Assembly (NCBI RefSeq): GCF_000829375.1
Contig: NZ_AP014624.1
Location: forward strand, 1,736,001-1,800,000
Direction of reading: 5' to 3'
DNA length: 64,000 bases
Origin: Chryseobacterium sp. StRB126
Lineage (GTDB): Bacteria; Bacteroidota; Bacteroidia; Flavobacteriales; Weeksellaceae
The position numbers and the translations under genes were made by a program. This document shows, in pieces, positions 8,088-16,825 of the stretch. The stretch's first letter is position 1. Every line of letters begins with the position of its first letter. Below the pieces are notes generated by a model. That model was not told the DNA's origin. It saw only the letters and a list, made by a program, of their open reading frames with translations, and did no database searches.

Positions 8088-8606
8088 TTATCTGGTAATC
8101 TGAGGTCCTATTTTATAAGGGACAGGTCTATGGAATGTGCATTTTTCAGGAATAAGGGATTGTAAAGGTGCTTTTATGAGTTTCCAATCCATTGAATTAA
8201 ATTTCTCATTCCAATCTGAAAGTTCTGCTTTTCTTTTATTAGTATCGGGATCTGAGGGACTATAAAATTCCAGCATGGCTATTCCGTCAGAGATGACTCC
8301 AGTAATGATACCTTCTTCTGATTTTCCTTGGGCAGAAACATGGTAAGTTCCTTTTATAGTGTCATTATCTTTTGTGCTTTCCAATTTTATAGTAAATATT
8401 TGTATTTCGGAACTAAAAGATTCCCAATTTCCTTTAATGGTGTCTTTAATACGACGGTTATAAGACTGATCTAAGTAACTCTGAACCGCTGAACTATCAC
8501 GTATACTAATTGTATCTTCTAGCGTTATGACTTTATTATCTACAGTTTTGTTACAGGAAAGCATTCCTAAAATGGGCAATAAAAGTAGAGCTTTCTTTAT
8601 GTTCAT
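8088..8606 (-). CDS. Lipoprotein of unknown function
   Basis: 172 residues with a lipobox (PILGMLSCNK, C18). The middle (IKLESTKDNDTIKGTYHVSAQGKSEEGIITGVISDG) looks like a small beta-barrel fold in which the protein returns KGTYH and GVISDG turns. No known family recognised. Eighth in the operon; its position among several unrelated lipoproteins behind a lytic effector suggests an accessory or immunity role. Confidence 0.7.
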   Translation of the reverse strand: MNIKKALLLLPILGMLSCNKTVDNKVITLEDTISIRDSSAVQSYLDQSYNRRIKDTIKGNWESFSSEIQIFTIKLESTKDNDTIKGTYHVSAQGKSEEGIITGVISDGIAMLEFYSPSDPDTNKRKAELSDWNEKFNSMDWKLIKAPLQSLIPEKCTFHRPVPYKIGPQITR

Positions 8607-8654
8607 ATGGTACCAGATATTTGTTTAATAATGCATTTTTTGAGTTATACTACA

Positions 8655-9302
8655 TTATTTTTCAAAGGAACTTAGCTTAGAAGTGGCATTTTCTCTCCAT
8701 TCATTAGCTTTTCCTTCATCATCTTCACTTTTTAGGGTAAAATGATCTATAGTTTTCCAGCTATTATCAGTGTTATTATACTCGTATAGAAATATAGTTC
8801 TCGGAGTCTGTGGTGTGTACGGCGCATCCAGATTAGGAGTATGTTTTAAATATTTTTTTGGAGTATGAAAGATGAAGATATTAAATTCTTTACTAAGTTT
8901 TTTGAATGACTGCTGACTAAGTTTTTTATCAATCATCGCATCTGCATCCTGATCTTTATATTGATTAATCTGTTGGCTGTACCATTTCCCGGCTCCAATT
9001 TTAGGAACAAGAATGAACATGGTTTCTCCATCTTGATAACTGAAATCAAAATTACGGTAAACTCCTTCTGTGCCGGTACCGGTAATGCCTTCCAGATCAT
9101 CAATAGGGTAGTTGATGAAATCTATATTTTCCTGTTGAGTTTTTACAATTGTTGGATCAGGACTTACAATATCATGTTCTTCTTTTTTCTCAGAAGCTTT
9201 GAGGATTGGAGAAGGTGAAGCCGCTCCTTTAGTGTTGGTTTCAGTCACTTTTTTACATCCTGCCAACAATAATAAAAGATAAAGGGGAATAATCTTTTTC
9301 AT
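8655..9302 (-). CDS. Lipoprotein of unknown function
   Basis: 215 residues with signal MKKIIPLYLLLLLAGCKK (C16). A low-complexity linker (about 20-55) is followed by a folded region rich in aromatic residues (TGTEGVYRNFDFSYQDGE, KIGAGKWYSQQINQYKD, FNIFIFHTPKKYLKHTPN). Family not recognised. Seventh in the operon, 43 bases from the SH3 protein upstream. Confidence 0.7.
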   Translation of the reverse strand: MKKIIPLYLLLLLAGCKKVTETNTKGAASPSPILKASEKKEEHDIVSPDPTIVKTQQENIDFINYPIDDLEGITGTGTEGVYRNFDFSYQDGETMFILVPKIGAGKWYSQQINQYKDQDADAMIDKKLSQQSFKKLSKEFNIFIFHTPKKYLKHTPNLDAPYTPQTPRTIFLYEYNNTDNSWKTIDHFTLKSEDDEGKANEWRENATSKLSSFEK

Positions 9303-9345
9303 GGGGTTGAATATACCGCTTTTTAAGGTTAGGTTTATTCACTGT

Positions 9346-10089
9346 TTACGGGGATTTTTTGCTTTTTATTCTGCTTTTGTGAACATATCCCTTTTTGCCT
9401 TCTTGGGAAATAACCAGCCACCAATCTCCACTTTGGTTTAAAACCTTCACTTTTTCACCCGTGTTTATCTTTTGTAGAATTTTGGAAGAAGAATTTTTAT
9501 CCTTTCTTAGATTAGCATAGCCGTCAGTATCCTGAATGTAATAGTTCATATCTGAAGCATTTTTGGATAAAAATTCTTTTGCGATTTTCTGTTTTTCTAG
9601 GGTAAGACTGGAAATGAATACACTATCAAACTTAGGATGAGGAGAATCCAATAAAAATGAAATTACCGATTTAGCATCTTCTTTTGATAAGGAATTAATC
9701 AGGTTGTATTTCTTATTCACTTCAATGTATTCTATACTTTTTATCTTAAAATAATTGACTGCATCAGCTTCCCATTTCCCATTTTTTGAAATCGTTGTAA
9801 TAGAGGTTTCATGATGCCTGTACTGTGGTTTTTGTAATAAAGAAAACCAATAGTCAATATAAGCACCGGAATTATCGTAAAGCGGCTCAGCTGAGTCTTT
9901 TTCATCATCCCAGCCAAATGTATTTTTAAAGGTTTGAAAGTCCTTTGGGAAATTCTCCAGAAAATCTTTTTCTTTTTTATTTGAAAAAGACTTTTTGAGT
10001 TTTATAAGACCATTCTCAGCATATTTTCTATCCTGAGAATGGCAGGTGAGCGTGATTAGTAAAAAAATGAATAGTAATATATTTTTCAT
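9346..10089 (-). CDS. Exported bacterial SH3-domain protein
   Basis: 247 residues with signal MKNILLFIFLLITLTCHSQD; C16 could be lipidated or cleavage could follow SQ. The central region (about 20-175) is unrecognised and mentions no catalytic motif. Residues about 183-240 form an SH3b domain (GYANLRKDKNSSSKILQKIN ... VKVLNQSGDWWLV ... GYVHKSRIK). SH3b domains often bind peptidoglycan peptides. Next to a peptidoglycan hydrolase gene this could shield cell-wall substrate or bind the enzyme (inference). Sixth gene of the operon. Confidence 0.75.
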   Translation of the reverse strand: MKNILLFIFLLITLTCHSQDRKYAENGLIKLKKSFSNKKEKDFLENFPKDFQTFKNTFGWDDEKDSAEPLYDNSGAYIDYWFSLLQKPQYRHHETSITTISKNGKWEADAVNYFKIKSIEYIEVNKKYNLINSLSKEDAKSVISFLLDSPHPKFDSVFISSLTLEKQKIAKEFLSKNASDMNYYIQDTDGYANLRKDKNSSSKILQKINTGEKVKVLNQSGDWWLVISQEGKKGYVHKSRIKSKKSP

Positions 10090-10129
10090 TTAATTTCAAA
10101 CACTTTTTGCTTCTACATCTAGTACTATA

Positions 10130-10735
10130 CTAGATTTTTGAAATAGTACCATTCGCTGATATCTTATATTTCTCCTTTTTTTTCTTTTTTGTATTGTCTG
10201 TAAAACTGATTTCGTAGATATCAACAGTCATATCAGGATTCATGATAAATGTTTCGTAGGTTTCTTCTTCAGGCATAGCATAACCAATGGACTGGCGGCT
10301 GATCACCTTATTATTACCTATTGTAACAAGTTCTTGCGAATTAGAATCTCCTTCAAAGTTCAAAACAAATATATTGATGGTACTTCCGGAAGCAGGCTGT
10401 ATTTGAAAAATAGATTCCGGATTGCCTTCTGTAATACCTACAATCTTAATTATACTATCAGATTCTGATTGCCCCAGCACCGGATACATTTTTGAACAGT
10501 CCGGCGAGCCTTCCTGAATACAGGTTTTCTTATATTTTTCGTAATCAAAAGGAAGAGAAACATATTGACTGTTGGCTGAACTGCTACTTGTTGGTTCAAC
10601 AGTTTTACTATCAGGTTTCTGAGGGACTAAGGTATCTTGAGTTTTTAAAGAATCATGGTTTGTATTATTAATTTCAGGGGCATTCTTACATGATATCAAT
10701 GCAAAAAATATAAATGGCAATACTAATTTATTCAT
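10130..10735 (-). CDS. Lipoprotein of unknown function
   Basis: 201 residues with signal MNKLVLPFIFFALISCKN (C16). A Ser/Thr/Pro-rich linker (about 20-55) precedes a folded part containing two cysteines (KKTCIQEGSPDCSKMY) and ending in a lysine-rich strand. I do not recognise the family. Fifth in the ten-gene operon, second behind the hydrolase. Confidence 0.7.
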   Translation of the reverse strand: MNKLVLPFIFFALISCKNAPEINNTNHDSLKTQDTLVPQKPDSKTVEPTSSSSANSQYVSLPFDYEKYKKTCIQEGSPDCSKMYPVLGQSESDSIIKIVGITEGNPESIFQIQPASGSTINIFVLNFEGDSNSQELVTIGNNKVISRQSIGYAMPEEETYETFIMNPDMTVDIYEISFTDNTKKKKKEKYKISANGTISKI

Positions 10736-10758
10736 ACAACAGTATATTATTTCATAAT

Positions 10759-11718
10759 TTATTTAGTTCGGTCGTAAACTCTTTGAGGAATTTTTGAAAT
10801 ATCTTTTTTCTGACTTTTCATCAACTCAATATATTTAAGATAAGCTTCTTTTGCTTTTTCTTTATTATCAGCGGTCCAATATGAATCTCCTATATTTAAC
10901 CAGGCTACAACTCTGTTCGGATACTTTTCAATGATTTCTTTTAACAAAAAGAGAGCGGTGGTATTTCCATCTTTTGTGTAAGAATCATAATAGGCAATAT
11001 CATTATAATCGTTTATATTATTTTCATTAATTGGATTGAAATAAAGCCACTCAGCAACGGTTTCCAACCCAACAGTATTTTGCTTACTTAAGGTATTGGT
11101 TTTACTTGCTGATTTCAATAATGCCAAAGATTTGCTGAAATTGGATAATGAGCTTTCTTTTAACTCTTTGATTTCTTTTTGGTAAATATCTTTATTATCA
11201 ACCGTTTTATTATCAATGCTGCTGGATAAATTATTCATATCTACCTTAATTTTAGGAATAAAATCATCATCAACCGTTGAAATTGAAGTTTTAGAAAGAT
11301 ACCAGTTATCTTTGATGAATTTATAATAGTATGTTTCTGTTGTTTTAAAATTTCCGCAACAAGAAGCCATAACTATTATTTCACCAGGTTTTCCGCTTGA
11401 AATAAATAAATGATTAACAGGATCTTCTACCTCAGTGAAGTCATCATTACTGATAATAAAGGATTTTGATTCTGAAAACTTATTATTTTCACCTTGTAAG
11501 AAAATTATAATTTGTTTTTCTTCAGGTGATTTATCCAAGATTTGAAGATAATCAATTTTATGATCCTTATTAAAATCTCCTCTCACAGTATCTTTTAGAG
11601 GTTGATGATTTTCAACCTCTTTATTAGATAAATTATCATTTTTTATATGATTGTTGTCTGCCTGTTTACAGAAAACAAACTGAGTCATTACTGTTAAAAA
11701 TAAAATAGGTTTAATCAT
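10759..11718 (-). CDS. Lipoprotein with C-terminal TPR-like repeat, directly behind the hydrolase gene
   Basis: 319 residues. Signal MIKPILFLTVMTQFVFCKQ with lipidated C17 predicted. Residues about 45-150 resemble one FG-GAP/VCBS-like unit (GDFNKDHKIDYLQIL, FISSGKPGEIIVMASCCGNF). The C-terminus (about 265-305) has a tetratricopeptide-like pair of helices (VVAWLNIGDSYWTADNKEKAKEAYLKYIEL). Only 2 bases separate its start from the stop of the hydrolase, the classic position of a cognate immunity gene. That role is inferred from position alone. Confidence 0.75.
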   Translation of the reverse strand: MIKPILFLTVMTQFVFCKQADNNHIKNDNLSNKEVENHQPLKDTVRGDFNKDHKIDYLQILDKSPEEKQIIIFLQGENNKFSESKSFIISNDDFTEVEDPVNHLFISSGKPGEIIVMASCCGNFKTTETYYYKFIKDNWYLSKTSISTVDDDFIPKIKVDMNNLSSSIDNKTVDNKDIYQKEIKELKESSLSNFSKSLALLKSASKTNTLSKQNTVGLETVAEWLYFNPINENNINDYNDIAYYDSYTKDGNTTALFLLKEIIEKYPNRVVAWLNIGDSYWTADNKEKAKEAYLKYIELMKSQKKDISKIPQRVYDRTK

Positions 11719-11720
11719 TT

Positions 11721-14700
11721 TTATTTTTTTAAATCGTTTAATCTTTTTAAAGCTGCTTTTCTTATGTTTACATATTTGTATGTCTTGTCTTTTATGACTT
11801 TTGTGAACACTAAATCTGAAAAGTAACTTAATTTTTGAATTGCATAATAGTTTGTTGTGGTTTCAGCATCGGTGGTTAAATCAACAACTCTTTGGTAACC
11901 CTCAATGGCCAGTTGTTTGTCTTTTGTACAGCCTTTTTTCGTAAATATAGGATCATGCCATAGTCCCCAGGCAAAAGCTGCTTTTTTATCATCGTAAGCT
12001 TTACTGTCTTTAAATTTATAATCTGTATTTTTCCCTTTACTTGTGGTACATTTAGAATATAATGATTCAAATCCTTTTTTTACACTAGCAAGTCTGTCGT
12101 CAATATGGTTGAACCCTCCATTTACACGATAGCAAATGTAAATAAAATCATTATTGTCGGCATGGCTGTTGAGAGCGGCCCGTTTGTCCCAGAACCAACC
12201 TGCTGAATAGGTGGCATAAGGAGGTTTAGCAACTTTATCTCTAGCTTCTGCACTTGATGTAACATCTTCTCCGATGGCTGCTTGGAAGGCTTCATAGTTT
12301 TCTTTACCTGTTAACTGGATTAAGCCTCTTCCATGCCAGCCTTTGTATGGGGCAAGATAAGCAGCATCTCCCAACTCAACATTATACTTGAAACCTTCGG
12401 ATTCTTTGTTCACCTGAGCCAGGAAATGTATTTTTTGTAAGCAGGATTTAATATTAAATTTCTTAAATGTTTGATTAAACCCATCAAAATACTTATCAAT
12501 ATTGGCTTGGGTTGCAGAGATGGCAATACCTTTTAATTGCTCTTTGGTTAAATCCTTATTACATGCGCAATTCCCAGCAGTTTGTGGAGCTGCTGCCTGA
12601 CTTTGATAGCTTGAATAACAGCTGCAGGTATTGGCATAGCCTGCTTCAATAGCTAATTGAACAATACTTTTTCCATTTAAAGCTGTTAAGCTTTTACAGA
12701 AAAATTTATCTTCCAGATATTGAGCATCAAATTGTCTTACATCCATGTGAATCCAACTGAAAGTATGGTCATATCTTAATTTACCCTTACTATCGTATAA
12801 AAGATCAATGGGTTCTATTGAAAATACATTTGTATTAGGCCATTCTTTTTGAGCACCAAGATATTTAACAAAGATTGTATCTCTCATATTTCTTAATTCT
12901 ACGAGATTTTTCTTTTGGGGTCCTCTTATTTCCCAGGTCCCTTTGTTGAACTGCATATCAATTGCTTTTCCCTGATGGTTGGTTGTAGTATAATTTTTAA
13001 ATCTACATCTATACCCTGAAGAAAAGGAATCTATTTTGTAAGTAGTTTGCTTGCTAAAATAAAATTGTAATGCTTTGAATCCGAATAAAAGTGATCTATG
13101 AATCCCGGGATATTCATACTTATTGAATGCTTCAGTTTTAACAGTTCCTTTATATGTATTTTTTCCTGTTCCATCTCCAAATCCATTACAACTATTTGTT
13201 TCCTGAATACCTCTTAAAACGCTGGTTGCTTTTTTCCCTTTTGTAGAACAGCTACACATTAATTGTCCCCAATGAGCTGGGCTAATATCAAAGTTTTTAG
13301 AAAACTCATCAATTGCCCTTAACACATTTCCACATACTTTACCCGTTTCAGGAACTTTCATATAGTCTTTCTGAAACTGCTTAACCATTTTTTCTGTTCT
13401 GTCTGTAAATTTATCTGTGGGTACATTTCCTCCAAATCCAGATAAACGAATATTGATTTCTCTTATCAGTTCACTAGGTGGAGCGTTTTTGTCAATACAG
13501 AATTTTCCGCCGCAATTCTTAGGATCGGCTTTGGGCTGATTCTGTACTCCACTTGGAGTAGTTCCATTGTTTTGTGGTTTCGGAGCTGCAAGGATATCTA
13601 CATCAATCGTCTGAGATTTAGACGAAAGATTCAGGAAAATAACTTCTGCGAAGATTTCCTGTTGTCCCCCTTTCCAATATTCACCACTATCAGGATTTCT
13701 CGGATTATTTCCTACATCTCCGGTTTTCTGCATCGCAGGAGTAAGCGGCATTGAAAGGTTTATTTTATCAGCCAGAAAAGTGTGTTCATGGCTATACAAC
13801 AGATCATTATCTCCTACGAGGTCATGTTCCCATATTTTAAGGATATATTTTTTCCCTACAAGGTTTTTAGATTCTATATGAACAATTATAGTTTCTCCAT
13901 ATTTAGGGTTTTTACTAAACTCTTTACCGTTTTTATCAGTTAGTTTTATCTTAGTAATGACTCCTTTTTTATCTGGTTGATTATTAGGTGAAGTAGGTCT
14001 TGTTGATCCTCTTGGAGAACCCGGTTGGGGTTGTGGATTGCCTTTTGGCGGAGTATTAGGTGCCTTATACTCCGGATTATCAGCAGTAGCATTATCTGAG
14101 GCTTTTAGTTTTCCATTATACTCAGCCGTAACATAATATTCATGTTGCTTTTTATCATCTTCTCTTTGATTGGCAAGAGCGATATAGGTATTAAGGAGTG
14201 TGAAATTCCAACGGGCATTTCCTTGGCTGTCTACCAAAATAGGCGGAGATTTTGCAATAGATTGATTTTTGTTATTGTGTCCATCACCATTTTCATCATC
14301 TTCCCAAAGTGTGAAAATAATATGTTCTCCTGAAAGTCCCTGACATTTAGCCGTTGCTGTGAGGCGATCCTTATAGCTTAATTTTTTGTTAACAGCCGTA
14401 CCATCCTGATAAGTAAGTTTTACGCTAAGAATATCTTTTGCTGTAGTGGGTTGCTGTTCATTCTTTTGAGGCTGTACAATAATAGACATAGGTTCTTTCC
14501 CTTCCGGACTATTAAGATATCCTTCAACCCGGAATGTTTCCTGCCAGGAATCTTTACCAAAAGTAAATTCACCAACCTTTTTCTTAATGTTCGTTGTGGT
14601 AAATTGGCCATCCGGTCTTTTCCTGAACAACTCCCAGGTAATAAGGGATTCATTTCGTTCATTAGGTGGGGTGTCAGGATACCATTCTGTTACTTTATAG

Positions 14701-14765
14701 AGTGTCTTTACTCCTGTTTTTGGGGAAGTATTACCAGAGATTCTTAAAACGCCTTTTTTTGCCAT
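11721..14765 (-). CDS. Modular peptidoglycan hydrolase: PG-binding, M15-like peptidase and GH19/lysozyme-like modules
   Basis: 1014 residues without a signal peptide. Residues 1-400 hold beta-sandwich modules, two of them related to each other (about 110-225 and 265-395, each starting with a K-L-T-D/Y-x-D/K-G strand and containing a WEDD or WEHD motif). About 416-485 is a peptidoglycan-binding helical domain. About 570-680 is an M15-type metallopeptidase-like domain (SGYRCRF, H597-Q-G-K-A-I-D603, W-I-H673-M-D675). About 745-905 is a GH19/lysozyme-like muramidase (FLAQVNKESEGF with E788, then GWHGRGLIQLTGKENY). Lack of a signal peptide and the DUF4280 spike gene just upstream suggest delivery by a contractile injection system (inference). 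Assignments of both catalytic modules are by motif. Confidence 0.8.
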   Translation of the reverse strand: MAKKGVLRISGNTSPKTGVKTLYKVTEWYPDTPPNERNESLITWELFRKRPDGQFTTTNIKKKVGEFTFGKDSWQETFRVEGYLNSPEGKEPMSIIVQPQKNEQQPTTAKDILSVKLTYQDGTAVNKKLSYKDRLTATAKCQGLSGEHIIFTLWEDDENGDGHNNKNQSIAKSPPILVDSQGNARWNFTLLNTYIALANQREDDKKQHEYYVTAEYNGKLKASDNATADNPEYKAPNTPPKGNPQPQPGSPRGSTRPTSPNNQPDKKGVITKIKLTDKNGKEFSKNPKYGETIIVHIESKNLVGKKYILKIWEHDLVGDNDLLYSHEHTFLADKINLSMPLTPAMQKTGDVGNNPRNPDSGEYWKGGQQEIFAEVIFLNLSSKSQTIDVDILAAPKPQNNGTTPSGVQNQPKADPKNCGGKFCIDKNAPPSELIREINIRLSGFGGNVPTDKFTDRTEKMVKQFQKDYMKVPETGKVCGNVLRAIDEFSKNFDISPAHWGQLMCSCSTKGKKATSVLRGIQETNSCNGFGDGTGKNTYKGTVKTEAFNKYEYPGIHRSLLFGFKALQFYFSKQTTYKIDSFSSGYRCRFKNYTTTNHQGKAIDMQFNKGTWEIRGPQKKNLVELRNMRDTIFVKYLGAQKEWPNTNVFSIEPIDLLYDSKGKLRYDHTFSWIHMDVRQFDAQYLEDKFFCKSLTALNGKSIVQLAIEAGYANTCSCYSSYQSQAAAPQTAGNCACNKDLTKEQLKGIAISATQANIDKYFDGFNQTFKKFNIKSCLQKIHFLAQVNKESEGFKYNVELGDAAYLAPYKGWHGRGLIQLTGKENYEAFQAAIGEDVTSSAEARDKVAKPPYATYSAGWFWDKRAALNSHADNNDFIYICYRVNGGFNHIDDRLASVKKGFESLYSKCTTSKGKNTDYKFKDSKAYDDKKAAFAWGLWHDPIFTKKGCTKDKQLAIEGYQRVVDLTTDAETTTNYYAIQKLSYFSDLVFTKVIKDKTYKYVNIRKAALKRLNDLKK

Positions 14766-14783
14766 GATCTTTAGTTTTTAGGA

Positions 14784-15620
14784 TTACCAGGCGTATGCCT
14801 CTTGTTCATCAGTTTCTGCCTTGAATTTGTCAAAATTTACAACGGGGTTATACACCTGTTGCTCTTGGCTGTCAGCGTTGTTAACCTGGCTTTTGCCCGT
14901 TTCGTTTTGTTGGCCATGTTTTAAGATGGTAATTTTTCCGCCTGTACTACACATCAGTTCGGAGATTTCTGTCAGACAACTTTTTCCCATAATCTTTACT
15001 TTTTCGTAAGGTTTTTGCCATTTTCCTGCAGGAGCATAAGCGCAGGGAAGATAACCTCCGGCAGTGGGTTTAAGTTTACATTGCCCAAAGGGTTGGGCAG
15101 GCGGATCAAGCTGTACATCGTCTTCTGTAACAGCAAGATAGTCTGCTTCTCCTTCCTTATTATTCCAATAATGCTTTTGCTGGCTGGTTACCTTAAATTT
15201 AGGAAACTTGAAGCCCTGGTTACATTGTACGGTTCCTTTCTGTATGATAAAGAACTTTCCATCATGAGGGCTTGAACTACTTTCGCCGTCTTTATCTTTC
15301 TTTTCTTCTTTTTGCTCTGCTTTTTCAGCTGATGGACTGTCGGATGATGATGCTTCTGAAGAAGGTTCTTCGCTAGTTCCTTTATCTTCTGCAGCTTCCT
15401 GAGACTCTGCAGCAGGTGAGCTTTGTAGAGCTTTCTCTTCAGCCATAAGCTGAGGATCTTCCGGAATCATTATTTTCTTTCCAGGGATTGGTTCCTGCAT
15501 AACATCTTCCTCTGAACAGTGGAGGTTGTGATAGGTTTTTAAAACACTTTCGTTTTTCAGCTTAAATTGCTGGGCCAGCGAACTGAAGGTATCACCTTGC
15601 TGTATGACATAACTTTTCAT
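14784..15620 (-). CDS. LysM plus DUF4280 (PAAR-like) spike protein
   Basis: 278 residues. Residues 1-55 are a LysM-type module (YVIQQGDTFSSLAQQFKLKN). Residues about 60-125 are an acidic, Ser/Glu-rich low-complexity linker. Residues about 128-240 match DUF4280 (KGTVQCNQGFKFPKFKV, PFGQCKLKPTAGGYLPCAYA, VKIMGKSCLTEISELMCSTG), a PAAR-like domain that caps the spike of type VI and related injection machines. Cysteines recur in the expected positions. It lies 1 base from the LysM gene upstream and 18 bases from the hydrolase downstream, as expected for a spike and its cargo. Confidence 0.8.
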   Translation of the reverse strand: MKSYVIQQGDTFSSLAQQFKLKNESVLKTYHNLHCSEEDVMQEPIPGKKIMIPEDPQLMAEEKALQSSPAAESQEAAEDKGTSEEPSSEASSSDSPSAEKAEQKEEKKDKDGESSSSPHDGKFFIIQKGTVQCNQGFKFPKFKVTSQQKHYWNNKEGEADYLAVTEDDVQLDPPAQPFGQCKLKPTAGGYLPCAYAPAGKWQKPYEKVKIMGKSCLTEISELMCSTGGKITILKHGQQNETGKSQVNNADSQEQQVYNPVVNFDKFKAETDEQEAYAW

Positions 15621-15621
15621 A

Positions 15622-16647
15622 TTATCCTTGTGTTATCGTGATGGTGTGTTGTTGAACTGATTCTGCTTCACGCCAGAGGTGCACATTTCCTGAAGCCTGA
15701 AGAAGGTTTTTATTTTTCTTGTGGGTGGTGTATTCAATGATAAATTCTCCTGAAACAGGATCTTCTGCTTCTTGATTGAATTTATGTCCTGATTTTATTT
15801 CCTGCAAACTGTAAAATTCTGTATTGCTTCCTCTCAGACTGGTTTTAATATGATCTTTGTTCTCGTCTTCTTGTACAATATTCATATTACAAGGTATTGA
15901 AAATGAATTTTGTAAAAAGTACAGGTTTTCGGTCCAATCTGTTTTCTTGTGGAACCAATCCATCTTAGGAAGTAAAACCTGAAAGACTAGTGTACTTTGA
16001 AATTGCTGCAGGAAAAACTCTTCATCTGCAATATTCTTTTCAAAAGTATCCATATATTTTTCAGCGATTTCTCCAATAAAGAAGTCCTGAAGATCCTTGC
16101 GTTTTTCAGCAAAGGTTTGAGTGACTTTTTTATGGTCTGCAAGCCCAATAATTTTACCCTGTTCATTAATAATAAAATCAATAGGCATGATGCTTTCCAT
16201 ACAGGTAATTGACAAACTGCTCATTTTAGCATCCGGCGGGTTTCCGTTTGATATAAAATGATCCTGGCTGTAAGATAATAGATAATGATTTCTATTTTTG
16301 TCTTTACGAACATTAAGATGTACACTATAATCTACGGTTAGAGAGGGTTCAAATGGGCTTTTAAAAGCTTCAGTGACTTTATATGTTTTTGCAAAAAAAG
16401 AATCTGATAATGGTGAAGAAGGAAGTGCGTTTTTTCTTTCCTGATCCTTTTGTTTTTCGGTTTTAACATAGATAGGAACGAAAACACTTTTAACCTCATT
16501 AAGGTTATCAAACCAAATCCTGTTCATTCTTTGACAATGGGAATTATGAAATAGCTTCAGTTCCTCGCCGGTTATGCCCAACCGGGAAGCTATGGAATTA
16601 AGGGTATCTCCGTTACGAACCTTATATTCTAAAAAATCAATATCCAT
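15622..16647 (-). CDS. LysM-domain protein, first gene of the effector cassette
   Basis: 341 residues. The N-terminal 55 residues are a LysM-like domain (YKVRNGDTLNSIASRLGITGEELKLFHNSHC) that resembles the one in the next gene, including the FHNSHC/YHNLHC stretch. The remaining 280 residues are unrecognised and mainly beta/alpha mixed. No signal peptide. It opens a ten-gene run that continues to 7112 with gaps of 1-48 bases. By analogy with injection-system loci it could be an adaptor between spike and effector (inference). Confidence 0.7.
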   Translation of the reverse strand: MDIDFLEYKVRNGDTLNSIASRLGITGEELKLFHNSHCQRMNRIWFDNLNEVKSVFVPIYVKTEKQKDQERKNALPSSPLSDSFFAKTYKVTEAFKSPFEPSLTVDYSVHLNVRKDKNRNHYLLSYSQDHFISNGNPPDAKMSSLSITCMESIMPIDFIINEQGKIIGLADHKKVTQTFAEKRKDLQDFFIGEIAEKYMDTFEKNIADEEFFLQQFQSTLVFQVLLPKMDWFHKKTDWTENLYFLQNSFSIPCNMNIVQEDENKDHIKTSLRGSNTEFYSLQEIKSGHKFNQEAEDPVSGEFIIEYTTHKKNKNLLQASGNVHLWREAESVQQHTITITQG

Positions 16648-16783
16648 TGAACGTGAATTATAGTATAAAACTATTAAAAAACTAAATTTGAAATGAATTT
16701 TTAAGGTTAAATTTTAAAAATTGTAGTAAAACTACGACAAAGGATTATCTGGAATTTTGATCCCCATCCATGAAAATATTTAA

Positions 16784-16791
16784 TAATTTTG
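16784..16791 (+). promoter_or_regulatory. Candidate -7 promoter box
   Basis: TAATTTTG matches TAnnTTTG exactly. A TTTG at 16756-16759 lies 24 bases upstream, slightly longer than the usual 19-21. It would drive the secreted protein that starts at 16826. Confidence 0.45.
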
Positions 16792-16825
16792 TGAGAAAGA
16801 GATGGGATGATGAGAGATAGAAACC

